43,289 nt of DNA from Pelotalea chapellei (GCF_018531195.1 NZ_JAHDYS010000023.1:1-43289); one strand, 5' to 3'; positions 36,657 through 43,289 are shown, counted from the stretch's first letter. Made by a program: numbers and translations. The notes: generated by a model not told the origin, from the sequence alone.

Positions 36657-37253
36657 TTACTCTTCAAATGACCTGGCAAACAGCTCATCGGCCACATTGT
36701 CGATAACCTTTTGAGATCGCCTGATGGGGCCGGACTTATGGACACGCCCCACGACCACAATTTTTGCGTCGATCACGCGAATCAGATAGAACAAGGACGA
36801 CACAATGGCTTTATTCTCTTTTGCACCCATATAGAGCAGGTCGCCTGCAATTACATACTCCAGCCCCAGTTTATCCGCCTGGTGCAGCACCTGCTTTGGT
36901 TTGAAGGGTTTATTCTCCTTGACCGTTACAAGCTTGCGGCCCAGACGTTCTTCCAGTCGTTGTTGCAACCTTTTGGAAAAGATTTGAGGGTAGCCCAGGT
37001 CAGTGCAGGCGAGATAGAAGACCGCTTTGGCATCCTCTTTGTATTTCTTCGGATCAAGTTTATCCAGATAGCTACCGCCGCAAGAGGTGAAAGCGGTCAG
37101 GCCGATCCGGGCATCCTTCGGCAGCGCCCTGACATCGCTCAGGCGATGTAAATCATTCTTGTTGCCTGAAATCCCGGCGCATCCGAATGTCAGCATCCCG
37201 CTGACCAGAAGTACGATCCATAAAGAGTATCTCTTCGAAATATTCAGAGCCAT
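36657..37253 (-). CDS. Lipoprotein of unknown function
   Basis: The 198-residue product has a lipoprotein signal peptide (YSLWIVLLVSGMLTFGC, lipobox TFGC near 25). The mature part has two predicted alpha/beta stretches with conserved-looking segments (DARIGLTAFTSCGGSYLDKL and LEYVIAGDLLYMGAKENKAI), but no family was recognised. AGGGGG lies six bases before the ATG. It is probably exported to the outer membrane. Confidence 0.7.
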   Translation of the reverse strand: MALNISKRYSLWIVLLVSGMLTFGCAGISGNKNDLHRLSDVRALPKDARIGLTAFTSCGGSYLDKLDPKKYKEDAKAVFYLACTDLGYPQIFSKRLQQRLEERLGRKLVTVKENKPFKPKQVLHQADKLGLEYVIAGDLLYMGAKENKAIVSSLFYLIRVIDAKIVVVGRVHKSGPIRRSQKVIDNVADELFARSFEE

Positions 37254-37292
37254 TTTAATCCCCCTTAGGGAGATAGCGGGATTCGGGTCAGC

Positions 37293-37420
37293 TCACCTGA
37301 CCTTGATAACGATCTTCCCCCGCCCGTGATCCGATCCACTCAGCTCATGGGCTTTGCGCAACTTCGGCAAGAGGGAAAATATTCTCACGGGCTGTTTTAT
37401 CCTCTGATCAATTGTACCAG
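37293..37420 (-). pseudogene. C-terminal remnant of a quinone oxidoreductase/zinc-type alcohol dehydrogenase
   Basis: On the minus strand the frame ending at the TGA at 37293 reads KAHELSGSDHGRGKIVIKVR, the typical last residues of NADPH:quinone reductase/zinc-type dehydrogenases. Just upstream, the family's FPLAEVA segment is in another frame (NIFPLAEVAQ), with a compensating shift, and no full N-terminal domain exists. It is a decayed fragment left by deletion. Confidence 0.6.
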
Positions 37421-37563
37421 AGGTGAAGCAGAAGAATGGCTGGCATCTCTGAATGTTGCCACGTGAGGGCTGTGAATTGCTCTTCTACATTTCTTTCCAT
37501 CTTCTCCTCATAAGATTACAATAAATGCAGAAGAGCAGATCAACAGAGAAAGGGGGGCATATC

Positions 37564-37695
37564 ATGGTAACAATGACAACGATATTGGTACTTGTAATGC
37601 TTGCAGCCGTCATCACGCCCTGGATCGGTTCAATGTACGAGCACCATGGCAGCCACAGAACTGATTTGATGGCAGGAGATGAGGGAGAAGATTAA
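37564..37695 (+). CDS. Small membrane protein (43 residues)
   Basis: The ORF starts at ATG 37564 with a strong GGGGGG site six bases upstream. It encodes one hydrophobic helix (MTTILVLVMLAAVITPWIG), followed by an aromatic/His-rich segment (SMYEHHGSHRTD) and an acidic tail. No family was recognised. The intact Shine-Dalgarno sequence and the terminator downstream at 37754 support expression. Confidence 0.55.
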   Translation: MVTMTTILVLVMLAAVITPWIGSMYEHHGSHRTDLMAGDEGED

Positions 37696-37753
37696 TACGG
37701 CTTCGGCTGTCCCAAACAGGGTAGCTTGGATCGATACATAGCGGAATAACAAC

Positions 37754-37795
37754 GGGGGCAGGTTACTTTATTGAAAAGTCGCCTGCCCCCTTTTT
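37754..37795 (+). terminator. Intrinsic terminator after the 43-residue gene
   Basis: A 9-bp stem (GGGGGCAGG at 37754-37762 with CCTGCCCCC at 37782-37790), extendable by ACTT/AAGT inside, is followed by TTTTT. Confidence 0.75.
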
Positions 37796-37903
37796 ATTCC
37801 TGATTCAAAGTGTATTTAATGTTTTCCGCGGATGTCAAAGACCTGATGACACTTCTATTTATCGGAGTCGTAGAAGCATGAATTCTGCCCTGGAATTTCT
37901 AGT

Positions 37904-38887
37904 TCAATCAAACGCGAGCAGTCCAGCTTCAAACATTCGCAGGCTTTTGGCGCGCTTCAGCTCCTTGAGCGGCTTTGCCAGCTCCGGATCATCAAGGTGA
38001 CAAACGATTTCCTTCAGCTTGCTCAGCACCTGCATATCCCCGCAAAACAGCTCACCATAGCGCCCCAGCATCTCCCGCAGATAGCAGCCCAGCTCAGCTC
38101 GCCGCTCCTCCCGGCCAGGCTCCGGGCTTGATTGCCCCCGCAGGCGGTGGAACAGCCGCGGATCGGCAATCGCCCCCCGCCCCAGCATCAGCCCGGCAGC
38201 GCCGGTCTGCCGCAGCACCCGTTCGCCATCGCCGGCGCTGCGGATATCTCCGTTGGCAATCACCGGCAGCCGGGTCTCCCGCACTACACTGGCAGTCACC
38301 TCGTGATCGGCGGAACCGGCATACTTCTGGACAACGGTGCGGGGATGAAGCACCAGAAAATCCACTCCGCTCGACTCGAAGAGCGGCACCAGCGACAGGA
38401 TCTGATCCGGATCGTCGTAACCGGCACGGATCTTGACGGAAAAGGAGCCGTTGATCACATCCCGCAGAGCGGGGATGACGTCAGCAAGATCGTCCGTGCA
38501 ACGGAGCATGCCCCCACCGGTGGGGCCGCTGCCCATCCGGCCATAGGGGCACCCCATGTTGAGATTGATATGTGCCGCGCCCGCCTCCTGGGCGGCCCGG
38601 GCCGCCGAGACCAGCGCCTCCCGGCCATGGCCCACCAGCTGCACCACCAGCGGCACGCTCTCCTCAGCCGTGGTGATTTCCCGCAAGTCCGCATTCGAGA
38701 GCCGCGCTGCCGCAGTTGCCGAATTGACCCGCATGAATTCGGTGAAGATAACGTCAGGCCGGACCTGCGTTATGAAATAGGCGCGCAGGGCCCGGTTGGT
38801 CACCCCCTGCATCGGCGCCAGCATCAGCGGGATTGTCCCGGCTTGCCAGGGAAACCGGGAAATGGGTCGTGAAATATCATTTTTCAA
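37904..38887 (-). CDS. tRNA-dihydrouridine synthase (second Dus, DusC-like)
   Basis: The 327-residue protein is a second Dus, with PLMLAPMQGVTNRALR at the start, the catalytic Cys113 in NLNMGCPYGRMGSGPTGGG, and HPRTVVQKY and ANGDIRSAGD motifs. It differs from the dusB above and looks closest to the DusA/DusC groups. The TTG start at 38887 is chosen because AGGTGA lies six bases before it and the next in-frame ATG would remove the barrel's first strand. It is co-transcribed with the 95-residue gene whose stop overlaps its ribosome binding site. Confidence 0.9.
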   Translation of the reverse strand: MKNDISRPISRFPWQAGTIPLMLAPMQGVTNRALRAYFITQVRPDVIFTEFMRVNSATAAARLSNADLREITTAEESVPLVVQLVGHGREALVSAARAAQEAGAAHINLNMGCPYGRMGSGPTGGGMLRCTDDLADVIPALRDVINGSFSVKIRAGYDDPDQILSLVPLFESSGVDFLVLHPRTVVQKYAGSADHEVTASVVRETRLPVIANGDIRSAGDGERVLRQTGAAGLMLGRGAIADPRLFHRLRGQSSPEPGREERRAELGCYLREMLGRYGELFCGDMQVLSKLKEIVCHLDDPELAKPLKELKRAKSLRMFEAGLLAFD

Positions 38888-38898
38888 AGTTAATCACC

Positions 38899-39186
38899 TT
38901 ATTTGCCGTACTTGCTGACACCAAACCGTGTCTCGGCATCAGCCTGGCTGATGCACCGCAAGGTCGGCGGCCCGCCTGCGAATAAGAGCACCTTCTCCCA
39001 CAGGCGATTGTCCCTCGAATCGAGATACAGTTCCGCCAGCTCCTCCGGATTCTCCGCCAGCTTTTTCAACCGCGTGGAGGTCAGCCATTCCACCCGATCG
39101 GCAACCGCGTCTCCGGTCACCTTTATCCCAAGGTCAAGCCACATGCCGACTAATTCCGTCTCTTCCGGTTTCAGATCATTGAACAT
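38899..39186 (-). CDS. Hypothetical protein upstream of dus
   Basis: The 95-residue protein was not recognised. It begins MFNDLKPEETELVGMWLDLG and is helical and soluble, with a C-terminal part rich in charged residues (LYLDSRDNRLWEKVLLFAGG). The ATG at 39186 with AAGGAG six bases upstream is preferred over longer starts at 39204 and 39267. It ends 11 bases before the dus TTG and is probably translated with it. Confidence 0.65.
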   Translation of the reverse strand: MFNDLKPEETELVGMWLDLGIKVTGDAVADRVEWLTSTRLKKLAENPEELAELYLDSRDNRLWEKVLLFAGGPPTLRCISQADAETRFGVSKYGK

Positions 39187-39332
39187 ACATCGCTCCTTAT
39201 TCATGGGGAATTCAAGTAATCTGGGGTCAGGGCGCCGCCCTGCCCAGCGGCGCAAATTACCCATCAATCAGCAGAAAGTCAAGCCTGACCCCTGATCAGA
39301 AACTCCAACCAGAGATCGCAGGGCAGAAAATA

Positions 39333-39361
39333 TTGACAAACTTCAATTAACTTGATAGACA
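39333..39361 (+). promoter_or_regulatory. Sigma70-type promoter of the tandem-riboswitch operon
   Basis: TTGACA (39333-39338), a 17-base spacer and TAGACA (39356-39361) put the start near 39368, just before the first aptamer (about 39383). Confidence 0.6.
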
Positions 39362-39382
39362 TGCCAAAATTTTTTTGAGCCA

Positions 39383-39468
39383 ATAGACGACAATACTCAA
39401 CCATTCGCGAGGGTGGGGCGGAAAGCCTACAGGGTCTTACTGAGACAGCCGGGTTGCCGAAATATTAC
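39383..39468 (+). promoter_or_regulatory. GEMM-Ib riboswitch 1 (3',3'-cGAMP type)
   Basis: The aptamer shows the GEMM-I core in order: GACAATACTCAACC, the GCGA-capped P2 helix (ACCATTC GCGA GGGTGGGG), the conserved GCGGAAAGCC, the P3 strand pair and CAGCCGGGTTGCCGAAATAT. The position equivalent to G20 of the c-di-GMP-binding Vc2 aptamer is A (39395). That change, and the ACAATACT context of the Geobacter Gm0970 structure, mark the GEMM-Ib class that prefers 3',3'-cGAMP. Its last helix pairs with the terminator arm at 39471-39487, so ligand binding would prevent termination. Confidence 0.88.
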
Positions 39469-39494
39469 ACATATTCGGCAACCCGGCTTTTTTT
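39448..39494 (+). terminator. Riboswitch 1 expression-platform terminator
   Basis: GCCGGGTTGCCGAA from 39448 pairs with TTCGGCAACCCGGC ending at 39487, extended by ATAT/ATAT around a bulge, and is followed by seven T (39488-39494). Part of the left arm belongs to the aptamer, so the two structures exclude each other. Confidence 0.85.
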
Positions 39495-39564
39495 GTTGCC
39501 TGAGCAGGCTCAGTAATTGTCCGTCCGACATGTCTGACCTCAGTGACCTGCAGAAAAAAATTGT

Positions 39565-39649
39565 GATACACGATAATACTCAACCATCCGCGAGGATGGG
39601 GCGGAAAGCCTACAGGGTCTCTCTGAGACAGCCGGGTTGCCGAAATATC
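39565..39649 (+). promoter_or_regulatory. GEMM-Ib riboswitch 2 (3',3'-cGAMP type), in series
   Basis: A second complete aptamer follows 70 bases after the first terminator: GATAATACTCAACC, P2 with GCGA loop (ACCATCC GCGA GGATGGGG), GCGGAAAGCC and CAGCCGGGTTGCCGAAATATC. The core, including the GCGGAAAGCCTACAGGGTCT stretch, is identical to copy 1. A20 is at 39578, so the same ligand class is expected. The two copies differ in P2 (compensated) and in the terminator arm, which suggests maintained function. Confidence 0.88.
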
Positions 39650-39676
39650 ACCCAGATATTCGGCCCCGGCTTTTTT
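39631..39676 (+). terminator. Riboswitch 2 expression-platform terminator
   Basis: The left arm from GCCGGG at 39631 pairs with CCCGGC ending at 39670, with ATATC/GATAT (39645-39649 with 39655-39659) and an interior mismatch, followed by six T (39671-39676). Confidence 0.75.
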
Positions 39677-39709
39677 ATTTTAACCTTCAGAAAGGTAGCT
39701 TACCTCCCC

Positions 39710-41044
39710 ATGCTCCAAAACGTCGACCTGACACGCGTATCCCCCTGGCTTCGCCTCATGGCTCTGGGCGTATTCATCCTGGCCCTCAACGGCTGTGCCG
39801 TTACGAAAGGCGCCTGGCTTTCCTCCGGCCCCATGGAAAAGGAAGTCGCACGGAACCGGTTTCCGCTGGAAAAAAGTGATGACGTCATTGGCCGCCTGGC
39901 CGTTATCAGGCTTGAAGATGGGGATACTCTCCCGGACATCGCACGGCATTTCGGCGTGGGGATCAACGCTCTCAGCGCCGCAAATCCGGGGGTGGATGTA
40001 TGGGTGCCCACGGCAGGAGAGCGGCTCACACTGCCGCTCAGCTTTATCCTGCCTGACGCTCCCCGCAAGGGTATCGTGATCAATCTGGCCACCATGAGGC
40101 TCTTCCAGTTTAAAGACGACCGTACATCAGCGGTGGTGTCCACCTATCCGGTCGGTATCGGCACCAAAGAGCGCCCCACCCCCACAGGTCAGATGCGAGT
40201 AACCCGCAAAGCAGCCCGCCCCACCTGGTACGTGCCTGCTTCAATTGCCGAGGATCACCGCAGAAAGGGTGATCCGCTCCCCGCCAAAATTGCAGCCGGG
40301 CCCCAGAACCCACTGGGCGAATACGCGCTCTATCTCAGCAAAGCGGGGTATCTGATCCATGGCACCAACAAACCGGCCAGCATCGGCCTCAAGGCCTCCA
40401 ACGGCTGCGTGAGGCTCCTTCCTGAAAACGTGGAGACACTTTTTAACGAAACGCCGGTCAACACATCGGTCCTCATCGTCAACCAGCCCTATCTTATAGG
40501 CCAGCGTGACGGCGTGCTGTACATGGAGGCTCACACCCCCCTGGAGAAACCGGATGCCGGTGCCATCGAGCTGGAGAAGGTCTATGCACATTTGAGAAGC
40601 CTTGAGAAGCAATCGGGGCGCACGCTTGACTGGAAAAAGGTGAAGACGGTGCAGGCAGAAGCACGGGGAATTCCTGTTCCAATCCTGGAGTTGGAAAAAG
40701 GAGCAGGCAAGGCGGCTGAAAAAATTGTTCAGGTGGAGCACCCGGACAAGCTGTACGGCAAGCCGGAACTCCCGGAACTGAAGCTGGCGGCCTGGTATGT
40801 CCTGGCCGGCGATCTGTCTGATGAGGTTGAGGCCGAACGGCTGGCTGCAATCATCAATCACCAGGGACCGCCAATCCCGGCCCGGGTGCTGTCAAAACAA
40901 GACAGGCACCGGGTCATCGCCGGCCCTTTCAGTAATGCCAGTGAGGCCAACGATGCGGCCAGGCGGCTGAAAATCGATCTGGAGATAAATGGCGTGGTGA
41001 TGGGCCCGGTCAGCAAGACAGAGTCCATAGCACTGAATCAATGA
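39710..41044 (+). CDS. L,D-transpeptidase lipoprotein with LysM, YkuD and SPOR domains
   Basis: The 444-residue product has a lipoprotein signal peptide (MALGVFILALNGC, lipid-bearing Cys29). A LysM-like peptidoglycan-binding segment follows (about 65-110, DGDTLPDIARHFGVGINALS), then a YkuD catalytic domain (about 120-250) with HGT at His217 and the nucleophile in SNGCVR (Cys233), and a C-terminal SPOR-like domain (about 365-440). It probably cross-links peptidoglycan stems or attaches lipoproteins, in the periplasm. The start at 39710 is chosen because it keeps the positively charged n-region; the longer open frame from 39413 runs through both riboswitches. It is the first gene after the tandem aptamers. 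Confidence 0.87.
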   Translation: MLQNVDLTRVSPWLRLMALGVFILALNGCAVTKGAWLSSGPMEKEVARNRFPLEKSDDVIGRLAVIRLEDGDTLPDIARHFGVGINALSAANPGVDVWVPTAGERLTLPLSFILPDAPRKGIVINLATMRLFQFKDDRTSAVVSTYPVGIGTKERPTPTGQMRVTRKAARPTWYVPASIAEDHRRKGDPLPAKIAAGPQNPLGEYALYLSKAGYLIHGTNKPASIGLKASNGCVRLLPENVETLFNETPVNTSVLIVNQPYLIGQRDGVLYMEAHTPLEKPDAGAIELEKVYAHLRSLEKQSGRTLDWKKVKTVQAEARGIPVPILELEKGAGKAAEKIVQVEHPDKLYGKPELPELKLAAWYVLAGDLSDEVEAERLAAIINHQGPPIPARVLSKQDRHRVIAGPFSNASEANDAARRLKIDLEINGVVMGPVSKTESIALNQ

Positions 41045-41115
41045 CGGAAAGGAGGTGACAAACGGCAAGGCCCTTTGAGTCCCAAAATCACATCGAATGA
41101 AAAAGGAGAATAACA

Positions 41116-41397
41116 ATGAAGATACGCATGACAGTAATTTCCATGATGCTGGCTCTGGCCGCTACCCTGTCCGGTTGTGCAACATCCGGTGACCTCCAGA
41201 AGATGCAGGCGCAGCAGAAACTGATTGACGCCAAAGCCGATCAGGCGCTGCAGGATGCGCAGTCTGCCAAGGCGGCGGCCGATGCGGCCAAGACCCGCGC
41301 TGACGAGGCTGAAAAGCGGGCAACAGAACGGGAACGGATCGCCGATGAAAAGGCGGCACGGGCTGACGCTGTTTTCCAGAAATCCATGAAAAAATAA
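41116..41397 (+). CDS. Lpp-like outer-membrane lipoprotein ending in lysine
   Basis: The 93-residue protein has a lipobox (LSGC, Cys21) and a mature part that is almost all alanine-rich coiled coil (LQDAQSAKAAADAAKTRADE), like Lpp/OprI. It ends SMKK, with the C-terminal Lys that L,D-transpeptidases link to diaminopimelate in Lpp. It sits between two L,D-transpeptidase genes, with AAAAAGGAG about seven bases before the ATG. The whole layout supports Braun-lipoprotein-type covalent anchoring, but attachment has to be shown. Confidence 0.8.
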   Translation: MKIRMTVISMMLALAATLSGCATSGDLQKMQAQQKLIDAKADQALQDAQSAKAAADAAKTRADEAEKRATERERIADEKAARADAVFQKSMKK

Positions 41398-41473
41398 ACG
41401 AACCTGTAACAGGCTGTAGAAAAACGTGATGAGAAAGCCGGACGAAAACGTACGGAACTGAGCAGCCGAGCCG

Positions 41474-41503
41474 AGCGGCAGGGGATTCGAATCCTCTGCC
41501 GCT
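41474..41503 (+). promoter_or_regulatory. RNA hairpin upstream of the second L,D-transpeptidase
   Basis: A 13-bp stem with one G-T pair (arms 41474-41486 and 41491-41503, loop TCGA) lies 26 bases before the next ATG. It has no T tail, so it is more likely an mRNA structure (processing or translation control) than a terminator. Confidence 0.4.
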
Positions 41504-41529
41504 TGACTGCCCTGCCAAGGAGCGAGGAG

Positions 41530-42441
41530 ATGAGGGAACGGGGACTTTTCTGTGTCTGCATGATCATGACCATACTGCTGTACGGTTGCAGCGGATTTCA
41601 GAGCAGGTCAACCTTCGAGGAAGCCAATGCTCTCTTCAGCCAGGGAAACTACAACGCCTCCCTGGACAAGTATGGGGAGATCATCGAAAAAGACCCCTCC
41701 GCCGGAGACAGGGCCCTGTTCGAGATGGGCATCATCCACGCCTACCCCAAAAACGGCCTGAAGGATTACCAGAAGGCCCTGGACTGTTTTCAAAAGCTGG
41801 TCGAGGAATACCCCGGCAGCGGGTACCGGCAGGACAGCGAGAGAATGATTATCTACCTCGGTCATGCGGCTGCCAAGGACGCGACGATTGCCGCCCAGCA
41901 GCAACAGCTGGATGCTCTCCGGCACGACCTGGATGGCAAGCAGAGCGAGATTGTTACGCTGCACACTAGAATCAAGGCGCTTGAACAGAAGGTATTTACC
42001 TTTGCCACCCAGAAGGGACCGATAGACAGAATCCTGATAGAGAAGAAGGAACGGCGGTTGACGCTGCTCTCAAAGGGTGAGGTGCTCAAGAGCTACCGCA
42101 TAGCTCTGGGGGGCAACCCGATCGGTCCCAAGGAGAGACAGGGGGACAACAAAACCCCCGAGGGAACCTACGTAATCGCTGCACGAAATAAGGACAGCCG
42201 TTATCACCTGTCTCTTCACATCTCGTATCCAAACGAGAAGGACAAAAAGCGGGCCCGGGAACTGGGGGTTTCCCCTGGCGGCAACATCATGATCCATGGC
42301 ATCAAGAACGGTTTATCGTGGGTTGGTGACGGTCACACCGAGGTTGACTGGACGCAGGGGTGTATTGCGGTAACGGACGAAGAAATAGAGGAGATAGCCA
42401 AGGTAGCACGCAATGGGACGCTTGTTGAGATACGGCCGTAG
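41530..42441 (+). CDS. Second L,D-transpeptidase lipoprotein with TPR-like and coiled-coil regions
   Basis: The 303-residue protein has a lipobox (LLYGC, Cys20). A TPR-like helical repeat region follows (about 28-112, ANALFSQGNYNASLDKYGEI and YQKALDCFQKLVEEYPGSGY), then a coiled coil (about 120-155), then a YkuD domain (about 165-303) with HG at His256 and TQGC (Cys278). It resembles the YbgF/CpoB-like tetratricopeptide scaffolds fused to a transpeptidase. The ATG at 41530 with AAGGAG is chosen over 41503. It closes the riboswitch-controlled operon; no terminator was found after it. Confidence 0.85.
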   Translation: MRERGLFCVCMIMTILLYGCSGFQSRSTFEEANALFSQGNYNASLDKYGEIIEKDPSAGDRALFEMGIIHAYPKNGLKDYQKALDCFQKLVEEYPGSGYRQDSERMIIYLGHAAAKDATIAAQQQQLDALRHDLDGKQSEIVTLHTRIKALEQKVFTFATQKGPIDRILIEKKERRLTLLSKGEVLKSYRIALGGNPIGPKERQGDNKTPEGTYVIAARNKDSRYHLSLHISYPNEKDKKRARELGVSPGGNIMIHGIKNGLSWVGDGHTEVDWTQGCIAVTDEEIEEIAKVARNGTLVEIRP

Positions 42442-42537
42442 AAAAAGACTGCTGCAAGTCATAATTCTCTGCTGACCGGAATCTTCTTGCCCATTGCCAT
42501 CATTCCAAGAGGATGAAGTCGGCTCGATAAGGGAAGA

Positions 42538-43059
42538 TTAGGAGGGGATCCACTGCACGCGTAGCAAGGAGGCAAGATCGCTCTTATGTCTCGGGGTAAC
42601 GTACACAGGTACTTCAGACTCACCGATTGCTTTGGCTATGGCATAGCGGTGATGTCCCCCGTCGATTACAATCTCTTGAGAAGTCATCGGTGTTGCCAAT
42701 GGCGGAGAGATCGGTCTTCCTTCCGCTAAATACCCGATGAGATGAGCCAATTTGTATGGATCACCGATTTTCCAGAGTTCCCGGTCTTTCCGTCGGCTGA
42801 AAAAACACAACCTCATATCGAACTCAGGCAGAGCTACGTATCCCAGGCAAAGCCCCTGGGGATACCATTTGTTAAATTCTTCCGGAGAAAGACCGTCTTT
42901 GGAGAAACGTTGCGACTCTTTAGATATATCCCATTTAAGGACAATCGGTGGCCATTCCGAAACGGGCGCCCAGAGGTACTTGTGGGAATCCGCGCAGGTA
43001 CTTTGGCGCACTGTTCTCTCTTTGCGATCTTCCTCTGGATCTTCGCGGTGCCCGCACAT
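42538..43059 (-). CDS. ParB-like-fold protein of unknown function
   Basis: The 173-residue protein has a ParB/sulfiredoxin-like motif: IVIDGGHHRYAIAKA near 129-144, preceded by PISPPLATPM and followed by SEVPVYVTPR. In ParB-type proteins this pocket binds a nucleotide, and relatives often act on DNA or as small nucleases. The role here is unknown. GGAG six bases before the ATG at 43059 supports the start. The N-terminus (MCGHREDPEEDRKE) is charged. Confidence 0.65.
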   Translation of the reverse strand: MCGHREDPEEDRKERTVRQSTCADSHKYLWAPVSEWPPIVLKWDISKESQRFSKDGLSPEEFNKWYPQGLCLGYVALPEFDMRLCFFSRRKDRELWKIGDPYKLAHLIGYLAEGRPISPPLATPMTSQEIVIDGGHHRYAIAKAIGESEVPVYVTPRHKSDLASLLRVQWIPS

Positions 43060-43123
43060 TCAAGTCTCCGTAAAGACTGAAATTGTGCAAACCTTCTGGT
43101 GACAAGCGGTGATTTGTAGTTAG

Positions 43124-43173
43124 TTTCCATCCGGAAACTCCGGATGAGAAACTGCTGGTTTCCGATTCGGAAA
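43124..43173. repeat. Two palindrome-like TTTCC/GGAAA boxes
   Basis: Two similar inverted boxes lie in the intergenic stretch near the right end: TTTCC-ATCC-GGAAA at about 43124-43137 and TTTCC-GATTC-GGAAA at about 43159-43173. The first also overlaps an inverted pair CATCCGG (43128-43134)/CCGGATG (43140-43146). They could be operators for the ParB-like gene or for a gene outside the window. Confidence 0.35.
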
Positions 43174-43289
43174 GGAGGGATTTTTTGTCCTGGCAAGGAA
43201 ATCAAGGGATTGCGCGGAGCAACCGTGTTCTCTGTCAAGTGAAAGCATAAAAACTATCGTTCCAGCGGCGGTTGTCCCTGATCATGGCG

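Noticed and set aside
39220-39296. Imperfect inverted repeat (GGGGTCAGG / CCTGACCCC) as a terminator
   Set aside because: The arms are far apart with no T-run, and the 95-residue gene is read in the other direction.
39413-39709. Open frame reading through both riboswitches in phase with the L,D-transpeptidase gene
   Set aside because: The bases are explained by two GEMM-Ib aptamers and terminators; the translated part has no signal peptide logic, whereas the start at 39710 gives a proper lipoprotein signal.
41474-41503. tRNA-like T-arm (GGATTCGAATCC)
   Set aside because: No acceptor, D-arm or anticodon arm surrounds it; it is a simple long hairpin.

Overview
The window looks like chromosomal DNA of a Geobacter-type member of the Desulfuromonadota (Geobacter, Geotalea or Pelobacter-like). 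The main reasons are two GEMM-Ib (3',3'-cGAMP-type) riboswitches, a class best known from Geobacter relatives, an eight-heme nitrite reductase, an MglB/MglA pair, a dusB-ntrB-ntrC operon and small Rho-N and Lpp-like proteins of the kind found there. No taxonomic search was possible, so this is an inference from gene content.

Left accessory region (about 1-12.4 kb). A 5'-truncated tyrosine recombinase and a terminator are followed by an unusually extended type I restriction-modification operon, all on the minus strand and read from 10.0 kb down to 0.9 kb. Its order is: GIY-YIG-like protein, half-length HsdS-like protein, HsdM, RhuM-family protein, full-length HsdS, four-helix membrane protein, HsdR, DUF45/YgjP-type metalloprotease. 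Most junctions overlap by a few bases. To its right lies a plus-strand group of small unknown genes ending in a stand-alone RadC-type JAB protein. This region ends at tRNA-Arg, whose 3' end faces it, so a genomic island at a tRNA gene is plausible.

Core region (12.4-36.3 kb). It contains tRNA-Phe/tRNA-Arg, an Ahb/NirJ-type radical SAM protein, MglB-MglA, tRNA-Ser and a DUF2155-like lipoprotein, then rnhA and plsC. A plus-strand cluster follows: NUDIX hydrolase, RF-1-domain protein, mutS2, HNH endonuclease and HAD phosphatase. The octaheme nitrite reductase stands alone. The dusB-ntrB-ntrC-isochorismatase operon, tatB, hsp20 and the ligA-HDOD-DUF1847 operon come next, followed by an HD hydrolase, a Lon-related protease and a bacteriohemerythrin.

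Right region (36.3-43.3 kb). Two small genes of 59 and 43 codons, a lipoprotein, a decayed oxidoreductase fragment and a second dihydrouridine synthase lead into the most striking locus. There, a sigma70-like promoter is followed by two complete GEMM-Ib riboswitches in series, each merged with its own intrinsic terminator. Behind them lie an L,D-transpeptidase lipoprotein (LysM/YkuD/SPOR), a Lpp-like lipoprotein ending in lysine and a second L,D-transpeptidase lipoprotein. This suggests a cyclic-dinucleotide-gated module that could anchor an outer-membrane lipoprotein to peptidoglycan. The window ends with a ParB-like-fold protein.
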